Shown piece by piece: positions 9,401 through 21,024 of a DNA stretch of 64,000 nt. This stretch comes from Rhinopomastus cyanomelas (taxonomy: Eukaryota > Chordata > Aves > Bucerotiformes > Rhinopomastidae). How positions within the stretch are numbered: the first letter of the stretch is position 1; each line of letters starts with the position of its first letter. The stretch spans positions 248,001 through 312,000 of the forward strand of contig VXBP01008597.1 in assembly GCA_013400115.1 (NCBI GenBank), written 5' to 3'. The notes below the pieces were generated by a model. That model saw only the letters and a list, made by a program, of their open reading frames with translations. It did no database searches and was not told the origin of the DNA. Both the position numbers and the translations under genes were made by a program.

Positions 9401-12400
9401 TCTCGTGCTTATTGAAGTCAGAGCACCCAGGCCTGCAGTACTCTGTCTGTGTGCTTAGTACCTATTATGTCAGGATATGACCTCAACCAAGGCTTTGAAG
9501 TGCAGTGTAATGCCAGAAAATATATAAAGAGTGATTTACAGTGTAAAACCCTCAGGATACAAAGGCAAGTAACTCAAAATTTATTAAACACCAAAATGAG
9601 GTTTGCCTGGGCAACAAGTACAGCCTGCAGTGCCTGGAGCTTCTGTTACGAGGCAGTCCTGCTGAGGTTGTGGCTGGAGCCTGCCGTTTGCAGATGAAAT
9701 CTTGGCAGAACAGAATTGCTAACATTTTCAAACAGTGTTGAGTGACCTTCAGTAATTGTGTGAAGTTTTAGAGGGGGGAGTCAGTGAAGTAGTTATGAGT
9801 CAGAGCTACTCTCCAGTCTCCTGCTGATTTACAGTAGGTGGCTGCCCCACAGCCAGCTCTTAAGAGATGCTCCCTTTCCTTTCATTACAGATACTTGTAT
9901 TTTTATAAGCACACAGTGGACCTGCTGATAGAGCATGGAATTGTTTGCACTGAGGAGATCCCATTTCCTGAGGTCTCCACAGCTATATCCCACCTCTGGC
10001 AAGAGCTTTCTGAAGAAAGAAGAGACAGCATCTTGCAGTACTGCAGCCAGAGAGATTTTCTCGTGGATCCTAAAACTGCTTGCCAAGAGCATGCGCCCAC
10101 CGAAGGTAGTGCAAGGGACAGTGAAGGTAACGGTGAGGAAGCCAGTGGTTCCTCAGTCTCCACAGCAGAGGAAGTAAGTGCTCAGTGACAACTCCAAGCC
10201 TTTAGATGCTAATCAGCTCTACAGCTTTTCATGGGAAACATACAGTAGTTGTAATTACGCTGTCCCACTTGAATGCCTAAGTGGAGACAATGAGCAGTCT
10301 TCTCTTCGAGTAAACATCTCTGAATGCACTGAATTCTCTCTGGATAAGGTACACAGCAAGTTATGGGAGTGCAATGGTAGAAAACCTGCTAGTCTCCACT
10401 GGCCTGTGTGCTATGCTAAGTAACAGTTAAATTTGCTCTAACTTGCTCCAGGGGGAGGGAGCAAGGTCCAAGCTGTTACTGTGTCCCGCAAACTCACAAG
10501 GAGCACAGATGATCTAAATCCAGAAGGAATACCCAGTTTGCCAAGGCCTGCTGTGTTTTGGGCTGGGTGGTTGGGTTTTTTTAACTAAATAGAAAGTATT
10601 CATAGACCAGTTCCAGTGGTACAGGGCCTGGGCCATGGAACTCTGCAGAGCTGAGAAGTCAGTGACTGAGTAGACCAGGGCATTTGTTAAAAAGAGATTA
10701 AATAACAGCCAGCTCTTTGTAAACTGTTACTGGAGCACTGATTACTTAAGCAACTAGCTGCTCAAAGATGTGTGTGTGATTCTATCAAGGGCAGGACAAA
10801 TGTCCACCTTTAGCATACAAGAAAATTGCATTGAAAGTTTCTTTTTGAGTCACAGGATGCAACTTGTATTGCTGACCTCCTTAGGAAATGTCATGAGGAA
10901 GTTGCATGCTCCGTAATTCCTGGCACAGAAAACTTGGGAACTGCATTATGTTAGCTAATGAGTGATCAGTCTGTCACACAGAGCATCTAAACTCCTTTGT
11001 AAGCCTGATTGCACACTGGATATTAGGTTTGGAGAGACTGGCTGGTACAGCTGAGATGTCCAGCCATAAGCAGTAGCCCGCAGTCAAGTCTCTGAAGCAC
11101 AGATACTGTTCATAGTTTCTTCTTGATTCTTTTTTTGGAACATGTAATGTTAATTCTAATTCCTAGAGGTTGAAGAACAGGCCTAAGGGAATGGACTAAC
11201 CTCATGCTCCTAGTCATGAAATCCAGTTACTCTATAATGTTCTTGCCTCCACAGTGCCCTCTTGGTTTAGCTGTAAAAATGTCTGTTAAATGAAAACAAA
11301 TATGTCACACTTTTAAAGACCTCATTATTCAAAATTATGCCCTCAGTAAAATCTTTAGATGGCTGAATATGTTGACATCTGAAGTGTTTTCACTGATAGG
11401 TAATGTTTGAAGATGCGTTTGATGTTGCTGCTGGTTTCCTTGACAGAAGTGAGACTCAGGGAATGTCTAGCCAGAGGTAAATTACAAACTTAGTTTTGCT
11501 AGACAGAGTAAGTTAATAGCCCACTGTCAATACTCCACAGCAAGTTTTCTGTAGAGTAAGGCAAAATAGCTACCTTCCTTCTTTCTGCTTAATTTTCACT
11601 AAGTGGTGAGAATTGCAGCCTCAACCAACTATGCTCACAATAATACTGTCTGTTAAGGTGCAAAAGCAAAATTACTGAGAGGTATTTGCAGCAGAATTTG
11701 GAAGAATCACTCACTAAGAGCACCCTGTCACTTCAGGATAACTGGGGTCCTGATTTTTTTCACCACTCTGCACAGCTTTCTATCTTTTCCAGTTACAATA
11801 TTTGCAATGTTTTCCTTTTATCTATCAATTACCAGGTCTGTGAGAGCAACCATAAGGCATTCTGTGGATAAGTCAGCTACTCATAAACTGTGCTCTTTCC
11901 TAATGAGCCAAAACAATCATTTTTGAACTTGGTCTCTCTTACCTTTTTCAAATACCCTGATTCAATCAAAAGGAGGTGATGGACCTAAAATGTGCTTGAC
12001 CTAGACAGTAACATCAAAGGAATTCAAGAGCTAAACAATAAATCTCTTTGCTCTGCAGGTCAGATGAATAACCTGGAAGAGAACATGTCAGATACAAAGC
12101 TGGCACTGCCTTTGATTTTTCTCAGTAGACCAAAGAACGATAAGGGTTGCTTTCCTCAAGAGGAAAATCACATTATGACTCATCTTTTATGCATTCTTGC
12201 TGTTTGGTCTTTGTTAGGACTGTTTCTCTTTGCAAGTAGTGGTTTTAATCTGTTTTGTAAAAAATCCTGTTTTCTACTTATTTTTGCATATTTAGACAGT
12301 TCTTAGTGTAAATCTCGCTCTTTAACCACCAATCCACCTCATACTTCCAGCATAATGAACAGAAATAAGGTTGTTTTGGCTGTTGATCAGAACGTACTTC

Positions 12401-15400
12401 GTATATTGTAAAGCTCAACAAATATTTATCCATTAAATACCATTTATTAGGTCACAATTGCTGCTTCCTTTTTAAATAAGACCAAGTATCCTTTAATACT
12501 GCAATGCATTGCCATCAACTTTGCAATCTGTTTAGGTACCAAATTAGATTAATGTTTCAGGAGTCGACATTTATCCTGTTCCCTTCCTTCGCTATCTCTC
12601 TGTGCCTTGTAATTCTGGACAGAGGCACGATGGCAGGATGTTGTGAACACCCAGGGAGAACATAGAGGTGAGATCCAGAATGAATATCCTAGCTCTCTGC
12701 CAAGTGATAGCTAATTTCTCATTTCATGACCACATGCCACTGCATTCATTCAAAAACTTTACGAAAGAAGTCAAAGCTGTTCCTCTGAATGGCCCTTCAA
12801 AATACATTGCCAAATAACCATTGTTGCTCTCTGTTACATTAGGTACAGAACATTGTCACTCTAGCTGTCATGTGTCATTGGGTCTCTTGGTTATGGTACT
12901 GCTTCTCTGCATTGCTGTTTTCTGTTCTTACATATCTTCCTTGAATTTGTTGTTGGACAATATCTCATCAAAATGTCCACCTCCACTTTTTGTCTTGCCT
13001 GGCTGTTGTCTTGAATATAAGAATAATCTTGAAAACATTTTGAATCTTCTTTCATTTATAAGTAAAATGTGGAGGACAGAAAGTAAGTATGAGGAGAGAT
13101 AAGGGAACAAGACATTAACTATAGTATCTGTTTCCATTTTCAGTTCAGCATTTGCAAGCTCTGTTTCCGAAAACCCAGCAGATCACCACGGACTCTATCT
13201 GCAGATCACCGACTTCCTAAAAAGCCTCTTCTTTGCAAATACACAGTTTTGCCAGGTAAGCTTTGCCAAAGGATTCCCTATACTAGGAACAATACAGTTC
13301 TGCCATTGTCAGAAAGAGATTTCTGTTTTCTGTGCTTCTGATCATATTGCCCAGAATCTTTACAAATAAGAACCTGGGGCTCGTCACTTCAGATGTATCA
13401 TTCCAAAAGGTCAGTAGAATTGCCTTTGTAAGAGGCAAAGTGTGAGAAGTTATGATTTCTTTAAAATATTTTTGAGAATGGCAAATTACATGAGGAATTT
13501 GTTTTATTGTTTGCATGAAGGTTCCTTGTGGAAAAGCTTGGGTGATCTCATCTGAGCAGGCGAAGCTCACTTCGCAGTCCTCCATAAACCCCCAGCTGCT
13601 TCATTCTGAGCTCAGGAGGACCACCTTCTCCTTGTCTGGGTGCCAGGTGCCCTACCCTGAGCCCTCCGCTGGTGGGGTATTCGTATTCTTGAAAGAGCTG
13701 ATGAACAGCTGCTGAGCTGCCTCTTAACCTCATCCTGCTGTTGCAGGTTCGCTGAGCCAGAAGTCACTGTGTTTGCAGTGATCTTCCTCCCCTTCTTGCT
13801 CTCCTGCCAAGGAGGCAGCTTAAAGCCTTGCATGTGGATGGAGGACTGAAAGGAAGATATCCCTCAGCCAGAGGATGCTCAGAGTTAATTGTGTCTCCAC
13901 AGTAGCCACTGTTTTGCTCTTTTCTACCGCCTAGCTTCCACTCGGTCTCTGTTACTTGAGCAGATGCTCCTTTGAAGGAAATAGAGTGTTTGTGATTAGG
14001 GTAATTAAGACAGAAAACAAAGCAGAACCTAGTTTTGCACCACTACTGGAATCTATCACATAGTGACTGCTGCCTACCATTTGGTTTCCTCCATCTCAAA
14101 GCAGTTAGTCACTGTAGGAGGTGCAGAGAATTACAGTAGGCACAGCAAAAGGCATTAGTCAGGAGCTACTAGGGTAGGACTCTCCTGCAGGAAAAAACTG
14201 AGGGGTACCATGGGAGAATTTTGATCCTAAATGGTGTGAATTTGATGCACAGAATTATTATTCATTGTGTCTAGCACCAGAAGAACTAGAAAGCACTCAA
14301 TGAAATTAGTACAGTATTTACTGGTTTTAAGTTTATTTTGTGAATGTCATGCCTGGCAGCATTAGGTGGTCCTGATTTGTTCTTCTGCTTGGTGCTGCAC
14401 CCAAGTCCACCTCACAGCTCCCGAATGAGGTGGTATGAGAAGAGGTAGGGTCTCTTTCAAGCTTTAAAGCTGACTGAGCTCTGTGAATCCAAAGGGAAAT
14501 GAAAGGCTGCACACTCTTCTTTTGTGCAGGAATTTGAATTGTCTGTGAGAAGACAATAAAAAGGAAATTTGAGCAGAAATCACCCAGGCCAGGGACTACT
14601 GATAATGTGAAGGTCACAGTGTGTTTTGGTTTAGATAACTGCAGCACAGCATGTCTAGAAAGTCTTGCCAGGAGAGAGGAAAAAAAACAAAAGCTGATAA
14701 GAATTTTTGGTCTGTGAGCAGAAATTCAGCTCCATCTCCAAGCAAATAGATTAAGACAATTATGGAAGGGGTTGCCGAGCAGGAATAGGACGTGTTCTAG
14801 CTAGACTGAAACACAACAGCTATAGCAGAGAGCTCGGTATGGGCTATGTATCTTACCACAGTAACTGAGCTACTCAGATCATTGAAGACTCCTGGACTTC
14901 TGCTTACCTTGTGGATGTGACTGAACCCCTACAGAGCTGCTGATGTGATGGGTTTTATTGCTGGTCATTACTTGCCAATGGTGTGTGATGCCATTTCTGG
15001 TTAACAGTCCAGGTATGAACTGCTGTTGTCAGATTGTGTACGTTCACTGTTTTGTAGTCACAGATCCACCAAGTACAGCTCTTCTTGAGTTGCTGTCCTG
15101 GCTCTAAGGCTGACAAGGGCATGCACCCCACTTGCATAAAATGCTGAAGAAAGACTCACATAAGAAGGAGAAAATCATTTGAACATAGAAAAGGGGGGCT
15201 TTTAAAAGGACAGTCACCCAAACATTAGAACAGGAGCATGCTTCCACGGTACATGCTAGAGAAGTGCTGCTGAGCATGAGATCAGTTAAGCAATGTTAGC
15301 ATTTTTCAAGAGCCGATGTCTTAAGGTCACATCGTAAGAGACGCTTAGCAGCAGAGGCAGTAAAGAATGAATCTAGACTGTGAGGTCCAAAAATTGTACA

Positions 15401-16075
15401 GTATCTAAGTGAAAGTTAGTACAGGGTTTTCTGAATAGCACTGAGCACCTTTTCATGTTCAAAGGCACGGTTTCCTTCAAAATTATGGATTTTGGATGAG
15501 TCACTTGACAAGGCGTGGGAGTCAGTGCTCCTTAAGGTATACATCTTTTCAACAGCACCTATTTTTAAAAGCAGTTTTGCCCCAAAGAGTCATGTAATAT
15601 AGACTGTCATTTCTCAAGACCCAACTATTCGGTGTGAGCTGGTGAAACATACCATTCCCTTCTGTTGCTAAAACGGCAGCAAAGACTGACGTCAGTAGAA
15701 GGGCTCAAGAAAGCTCTCATACTTTCAGACCCTTTTATGTTACTACAGGTAGTAACAGCTGTCTAAATTATGTAAATAGGCAAGGGGTGGAGCTTTGTGA
15801 TTTTTAGAAGGTTGAAAATTTAAGCCATTTTTCATCAGGCAACTCAGACACCTGACACGTGCTGTTTGCTGATTCAGAGAGAAAGGAGGGTTCACAGCAC
15901 CTTAGATGACACAGGTCAGCATTTGACCAACACACTGTACTTTTGAAGACAATCAGCTCCTGTGGTTTTTAATCCTGCTTGGCTTTGGTGGGGCTTTCAG
16001 GAAGAAGATCTTCAGTGCGATTATGTGACTGTGATGCTGAGGTGCACTGAGACCTTCGACGATGAAGACTTCTAA
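3235..16075 (+). CDS. STRA8: STRA8 (stimulated by retinoic acid 8), complete, eight coding exons
   Basis: STRA8 is induced by retinoic acid in pre-meiotic germ cells and, with MEIOSIN, activates meiotic-entry genes. Coding exons are 3235-3450, 5221-5296, 6704-6788, 7151-7303, 9891-10173, 11400-11476, 13144-13255 and 16001-16075, all with AG/GT borders and matching phases, giving 358 residues (human 330, mouse about 393). Family landmarks: the HLH-like region YQVLRKAKKSIQKLEKTL (residues 73-90), SLEEVREEYVERQ, LMEFERYLYFYKHTVDLL, ISHLWQELSEE, VMFEDAFDVAAGFLDRSE and the C-terminus CTETFDDEDF. The long Glu-rich tract of the mouse protein is absent, and the usual basic RRRLSQARHR stretch is replaced by AKQHISQSHHQ. 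The first exon is least certain: an in-frame TAA directly precedes ATG 3235, and a second acceptor at 3251-3252 would make ATG 3259 the start. Confidence 0.93.
3451..5220 (+). other. STRA8: STRA8 intron 1
   Basis: Non-coding apart from the tRNA/CR1 chimeric SINE at 4496-4667. I see nothing else in it. Confidence 0.75.
4496..4667 (+). repeat. Chimeric SINE: decayed tRNA-Lys head joined to a CR1 3' tail
   Basis: Positions 4496-4569 align with tRNA-Lys(CTT): an A-box-like region (GTTGGTAGAGCATGAGACTC) and a B box (GGTTTGAGCCCC, one change from GGTTCGAGCCCC). The anticodon loop reads CTG in place of CTT and the acceptor stem no longer pairs, so it is not a working tRNA. After about 30 linker bases the sequence becomes a CR1 end: 'ggggttggacttagatgatc', 'ttccaacctgtaacattctg'. 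A tRNA promoter head plus a LINE tail is the build of a SINE mobilised by CR1. Bird CR1-tailed SINEs are known from zebra finch (TguSINE1), but that head is, as I recall, from tRNA-Ile. Confidence 0.75.
5221..5296 (+). CDS. STRA8: STRA8 coding exon 2
   Basis: Residues 73-98 (YQVLRKAKKSIQKLEKTLGNLLKMK plus a split E), the second helix of the HLH-like domain. Acceptor TTTAG, donor GTAACT. Confidence 0.92.
6704..6788 (+). CDS. STRA8: STRA8 coding exon 3
   Basis: Encodes ESFTLEDGNPSSLEEVREEY and onward to SDN. Acceptor ACAACAG, donor GTAAGG. Confidence 0.92.
7151..7303 (+). CDS. STRA8: STRA8 coding exon 4
   Basis: From IASASEAVSESDS to SSSDLMEFE and a split R. This is where the mouse protein has its polyglutamate expansion; here only scattered acidic residues are present. 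Acceptor TTCCAG, donor GTAGGT. Confidence 0.92.
7304..9890 (+). other. STRA8: STRA8 intron 4
   Basis: About 2.6 kb without a recognisable repeat, RNA gene or exon. The short open frames here have no family resemblance. Confidence 0.7.
9891..10173 (+). CDS. STRA8: STRA8 coding exon 5
   Basis: The largest exon, residues 177-271: RYLYFYKHTVDLLIEHGIV, then AISHLWQELSEERRDS, and a Ser/Glu-rich end STAEE. Acceptor TTACAG, donor GTAAGT. Confidence 0.94.
10174..13143 (+). other. STRA8: STRA8 introns 5 and 6
   Basis: Apart from exon 6 (11400-11476) this is AT-rich intron sequence; no repeats or other genes recognised. Confidence 0.7.
11400..11476 (+). CDS. STRA8: STRA8 coding exon 6
   Basis: Encodes VMFEDAFDVAAGFLDRSETQ, matching the conserved acidic/aromatic FEDAFDVA block. 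Acceptor GATAG, donor GTAAAT. Confidence 0.93.
13144..13255 (+). CDS. STRA8: STRA8 coding exon 7
   Basis: Encodes ENPADHHGLYLQITDFLKSL and flanks, the conserved segment before the C-terminus. Acceptor TTTTCAG, donor GTAAGC. Confidence 0.92.
13256..16000 (+). other. STRA8: STRA8 intron 7
   Basis: About 2.7 kb, no recognisable repeat or exon. A GC-richer patch at 13550-13850 is unexplained. Confidence 0.7.
16001..16075 (+). CDS. STRA8: STRA8 coding exon 8 (last)
   Basis: Encodes EEDLQCDYVTVMLRCTETFD and ends DEDF before TAA at 16073-16075. The CTETFDDED terminus is diagnostic of STRA8. Acceptor CTTTCAG. Confidence 0.94.
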   Translation, partial: EEDLQCDYVTVMLRCTETFDDEDF

Positions 16076-16782
16076 ACAGTATTTCTGTTTGTTAATGTGT
16101 TATCGAGCGTTGCCGGGTACACCAGGTACATGACGACATTGCATTGAGTCTCGCAGTGAAGCACCTCTTGGTGGAGTGTGGAGATGCTTGTGTTGTAGTG
16201 TTTGTTACTGTTGACTTCCCGTTCCATCATCAGTGTTTTTTGATCTATCAGTTGAGTAATTTATACCTTTAAACGTTCCAAGTTTTAGATATTTATAAAA
16301 ATTTAAGATTACTTTGTCTATTGCATTTTAATGTTTATGTTCACAAGTAACCTGAGGTGTGTACAGTTAAATGACCTTAGTATAAGCTGCAGAATTGCTG
16401 CAGAGAGAGGTCACGTCAGCAACAGCCTGCACACTCTCACAGGATGCTGATCTCAAACAGCAGCCTGCAAAAATCACAAAGCACCCTGCACCCAGGCAGT
16501 GATTACTTCTCTGGTACAATTTTTCATCTCAGCCTGACGTGGAAAGGATTTCCTCACAGAGAGTGAGATGAGGCTCTTCCTTCTCTTTATGAGGACAGCA
16601 GTAGGGGCCGCCTACTCCCAAATCATCCAGAGAAGAGCAGGCACAGTAAGAGACTTTGGATTATTTACTTTTACGAAGTGTATAAAGCTGAGAGACCAGC
16701 CCTGTGCTCTTCTGCCACATCTCATTCTTTGACGAATAGTGCTGTTCTGATGGTGCCTCAGATTAAAAATGCTGTAAAGATG

Positions 16783-16788
16783 AATAAA
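16783..16788 (+). promoter_or_regulatory. Candidate STRA8 poly(A) signal
   Basis: AATAAA about 700 bp after the stop codon; a second AATAAA lies at 16924-16929. Either could end the transcript. Confidence 0.45.
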
Positions 16789-19439
16789 ATCATTCACATC
16801 TCAAAACTATCATTAAAGGCTCCCTGTGGACTTGGTCAAATTGTGTTCTGACAGTGGCTATGCTGAGGTCGTGCTAACGGGCATCACAAAGAGAAAGGCT
16901 AAGAGTTTGATTTTAAAATCTAAAATAAAGCTNTACAAGAGATGTCTGTACTACAGTAGTAGTGGTTTACATTGTGTTCTGCTCTTATTTTCTTACCATT
17001 CTGTAGTTTTTGGTGAAATAGGTTAGCTTTTCTTAGTGTTGAGGGTTCTTTTTCCACAAGCATTTAGCTGTAGAAATGATAGAGACTTCTCTCATCTCCA
17101 GTCCCACTTACCACACGAGATTTGGCCAGGTTTGATAAGTTAATGATTCTTCCATCACATCCATCTTAATTACTGTATCATCTGAGGCCAGACTTGGCAA
17201 TATGGGCATGTAACATGGGACAGCCATGGGAGTAAATAATGTTCAAGGGTTAACAGCCTTACTAGCCTGTCAACCTTACTCTTCTGAAGGAAAATAGAGG
17301 ACAGAAGTTAAACAGCAAAATATTTCATTTTCTATTGTCTTCAAGCCTGCCACCTCCCAGAGGAGGCAGTTTGGAATGGACACCATATGCTGTGTAGATG
17401 ATTCCCTTGATCAACACAGGGACCTTTTGATGCTTCACCAGGAGACTTTTAGGTTCTGACTGACCTGAGTATCAGTGTGAAACAACAGGTATGTTCAGGT
17501 AATAATGAAAATAATAACTCCTCCAGATGGTAGCAAGCTCTGCGGGAGGCGTTACGGCCTGAAGAAGATGAAAAGCACATTACTTTGTTTCCTCGTTTAC
17601 AAGAGCCCAGGGCTGCACATAATGTGGGAAGGGCTTTCCTCTCCTGCAGAGCCAACACTACACAGATACTAGCTGTTCTGCCCTGGCATGCGTGAGGTCT
17701 GCTCTGCCTTGGCTAGAACAGCAGGAACATCTGCCTGGATTTCCCAGTCTGCCTCTCAAAACTGTAACAGGGTGACCCCACACCTGGTTGAAATCAGTAC
17801 GTTCTGCACTGAGGATTCAGCGTGAGCACAGTGGGTAATGCAGTTGACAGACAGCTGGCTGTTCTCCAGGCAATCCAGAACAGCCCTCAAGTGTTCATTT
17901 TTACACTTGAGGATCCTCTGATTTTATTTTCTCTAAGGAGCAAGATAAACAGAAGCTGTGTCACTGCAGTGCAAAGCTGTTTCCAAACCTCAAGTGGCCA
18001 CATGCAGCTGGGAGGAGTGGTGGCCCTGTAGCCTAACCCCTGCCTACTTCATTTTAAAATGTGGAAGTGTTCCCCTGAGGCAAATTAAAGGCTATTTTAT
18101 AAGTATATAACAAAAACACCGAAGGGGCAATTTTAAAGGACATTTAGGATGCTGAGCTTCAAATAGGGACCTAAACAGCTTCTAAAAACTGCCTCTAAGC
18201 CTTAGCAACAGCAGACCCAGATGTTCCAGAGCAGCATACCCACCCCTTCCCCACCTGACTGTGTCTCCTGTGCTGGGGTAGTGAAGGGCCCACTCACTCC
18301 TATGAAGTCACACCTAACTCTAGGGACATTGCAAGCCTAAATACAAGGCGGAGACCCACAGACATAGCAGCAGGGTGACAGCAAAACAGATGAACAGTGT
18401 TCTCCATCCTTGGAGAGAGGAATAAAAAGCTAACTGAAGAGTCATTTTTATAGGAAACCTGTGCCAATATGACTTTTTTAAGTGGACCTAAGGCAAATAT
18501 AAACCTTTGGCACTTGCCAGTACCCCAACACATTTGTGGAGGAGAAGCAAACAGACACATCTGCAATCTCTGCAGAGCTGATGCAGAGCCAGTTAAAATT
18601 CCATAGCTGTGCTTCCCACTTCACTTGTTTCATGTGGGGATCCCAACCACAGCACCAAAGGAAAACGTGTCACGTGGAAGATGGAGCATCTTACGGCTAA
18701 ATAGCACAGCAGGTTTTGGCCCCATTGGCATGGCTTGTGTATCCTGTTCCCATCTAATTAATTCTTCCTACGTGCGCCAGTCTGGCCAGCAGCAGCCTGG
18801 CAGCTCCAGTACAGGGGACAGGGTGATGCAGATTAACAGCTCACTGTCACACATGTGCTACAGTACAAGTAAGTTCAAGAGGGATGAGTAAGACCGCAGG
18901 GTTGTTTGCTAGATCCCCTGATCTAGCTGTCTGGCTCTAAATTAGCTTAGAGATGTAGACAAGGTTGTGAACAATGAAGATGCCAAAGCTGAGATGCCTG
19001 GGACTAGTCCTGTCTGTAAAGTCTGTGATGGTGAGGGAGATCAGATATACCTAAACGTGCGAATCATTTTTTCTCCCAAAGACATAAACCCCGGAGTCTT
19101 CACAGGAAGCATCCCAACCTGTCAGTATCATCAGCTCATACCATACTGTTTCTTCCTTTAGGATCCAAACATTCACATGATTGGTGTGTTAGCTCAAATA
19201 CGCCCTTAACTGGTGACACAGGACACATAACAATATGGCTGCAGGGTGGGACTAAAGAACAGGCCTATAACAGGCATGTGGAATAAAGGATTTTCATTGA
19301 AACTACCCAGGTTTTGTTCCATCTCAAGACAAGTTCTAACATGGCATGTCATGGCCTTCCATCTGCCCAATGGAAGGTACAGGGAAGATGGGGACAGACT
19401 TCTCAGAAGGCAACAGTGACAACAAAGGCAACAGACACA

Positions 19440-19637
19440 AGGGGAAGCATCAGAAATTCCAATGACATGTGAGTGAAAACACTTTTCACTGTGAAGGTGG
19501 TCAGGCACTGGAACAGGCTGTCAGTCCATATCTCAGCAAACACAGTCCTCTGCAACCTGGTATAACAGGAGCAGCTCTGAGCAGAGGCTGGCCTAGATGA
19601 CTTCAAGATGTCTCTTCCAACTCTCTAATTCTTTGAA
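19440..19637 (+). repeat. CR1 LINE 3' fragment (old)
   Basis: Degraded copy recognisable from 'ggcactggaacaggctgtc', 'ggcctagatgacttcaag' and 'ctcttccaactctctaattc'. Confidence 0.75.
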
Positions 19638-20755
19638 GCTGATGTGCCACTCACTATGGCAATAACCCCAACAAATATCATGACACTACACACATTATTT
19701 GTTTCCCCCAAAAAAATACCTCAGCATAGATCTCAGTACAGGAAACACAAAGTTATGGTACAGCAACAATGTTCTTCCACACCACTGGCAACCAGCACCG
19801 TGTACAATCACACCCTATATGACTATACAGGCTAAGGCTTTTTGTGCTGATAAGAGAAAGGAGCGATCCACCAACCGTTCTCCAGAGAAGTGCTCGTCAC
19901 CATACAGGTGCCACATCAAACCAAACAGGTATGAGGTGGGGCAGGGTACACCTGACCTAGTCGTAGTAGAGGTGCATCAGATTGTTGAGCAGAAGAGTTT
20001 TTTCCTTCATCTTTGATGATGATTCCTTCATCTTTTTAGGGGTTTTGCTCCAAGCATCCCAGGTAGGAATCATTTCAGTGAAGCTGGGTTTTTCTATCAC
20101 TTCGTGACCCTAAATAACGTCTTTAGATTACTTCTGTGGGGAATCGAGGTGAGAGAAGCATGTTCAGAAGACAATCCATCCCGTTAACCTTAGACACTTC
20201 TCTTGCAGCAACATTCATTTGACTGACTTTAAATTATGGGAATATAGAGTAAGATTAGTCATGACACAGAACTGCCTGCTCCTTCTGCTTGGCCAGGATG
20301 AGGTATAAACCACAAGCCTAGAGGTGAGCGTTGCATTACAGATGTTTAAGGTGCTGGGAATTAGCCTCAGCTCAAATGCCTGAGAAGCGAACATCAGGAA
20401 TGTCTTCTCCTGTGCCCCCTTGAGCAGCCAGGACAGGGGACAGAAAAAGCTTTGCTTCAGTTAAATAGCTGTTCCTTGGGCTCTTCAAGGCTGAGTGCAA
20501 GGAAGGAAATGGAACATCTTTCGCAGGCATTTTCTTGTGTTCCTCAGAGTGGGATTATGTTCTTCCTAGGGGTGGGCAAGCAGGAGCAGAGAGGAGAAAA
20601 ATTACTCTTTCAAGGTCACTAGAGGTGCAGGGGGAAGAGCTGAAAAAGAAAGAAATTGTTCTTCTGTTCCTGCCTCTAATATCTGCCAGCTCATGTACAA
20701 GTGATGGGGGCAGACATGTCTGTGTCTGTGACAAGTTCATGTGCAGGCGAGGTGC

Positions 20756-21024
20756 TTATATCCTTGTATCAGCACCTATCTCAGAGTCCCTTTCTGAGCC
20801 TGCCCTAACACTGCTTTTCTGTCCAGCAGCCTTCGGTTCACCCATGCTCTTGCAGCCAGGTAGTCCTTTGGGGCAAGCAGGGAGATACCGAAACCATGAG
20901 ACAGCACAGTATTTGGTGCCTATGCCAAATGGAAGATCATAGACCTCGGAAATGAGCTGCGAGTTGTCCGCCCCTCCTTTGTGGCTGTTCTTCCATGCCA
21001 GAAGACCGCGCTCCTCCTGTGTTC
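20756..21024 (-). CDS. SLC23A4: SLC23A4 coding exon 12 (last)
   Basis: Residues 536-624: TQEERGLLAWKNSHKGG, then YDLPFGIGTKYCAVSW and a lineage-specific tail ending GADTRI before the stop at 20758-20756. This is the cytosolic C-terminus. Confidence 0.9.

Larger units (their letters stand above)
16076..20755. other. Intergenic region between convergent STRA8 and SLC23A4
   Basis: Holds the STRA8 3'UTR at its left end and presumably the SLC23A4 3'UTR at its right end. One degraded CR1 fragment lies at about 19440-19637 and a single N at 16933. By eye I find no AATAAA or ATTAAA on the minus strand between 18900 and 20755, so the SLC23A4 cleavage site is not placed. Confidence 0.7.
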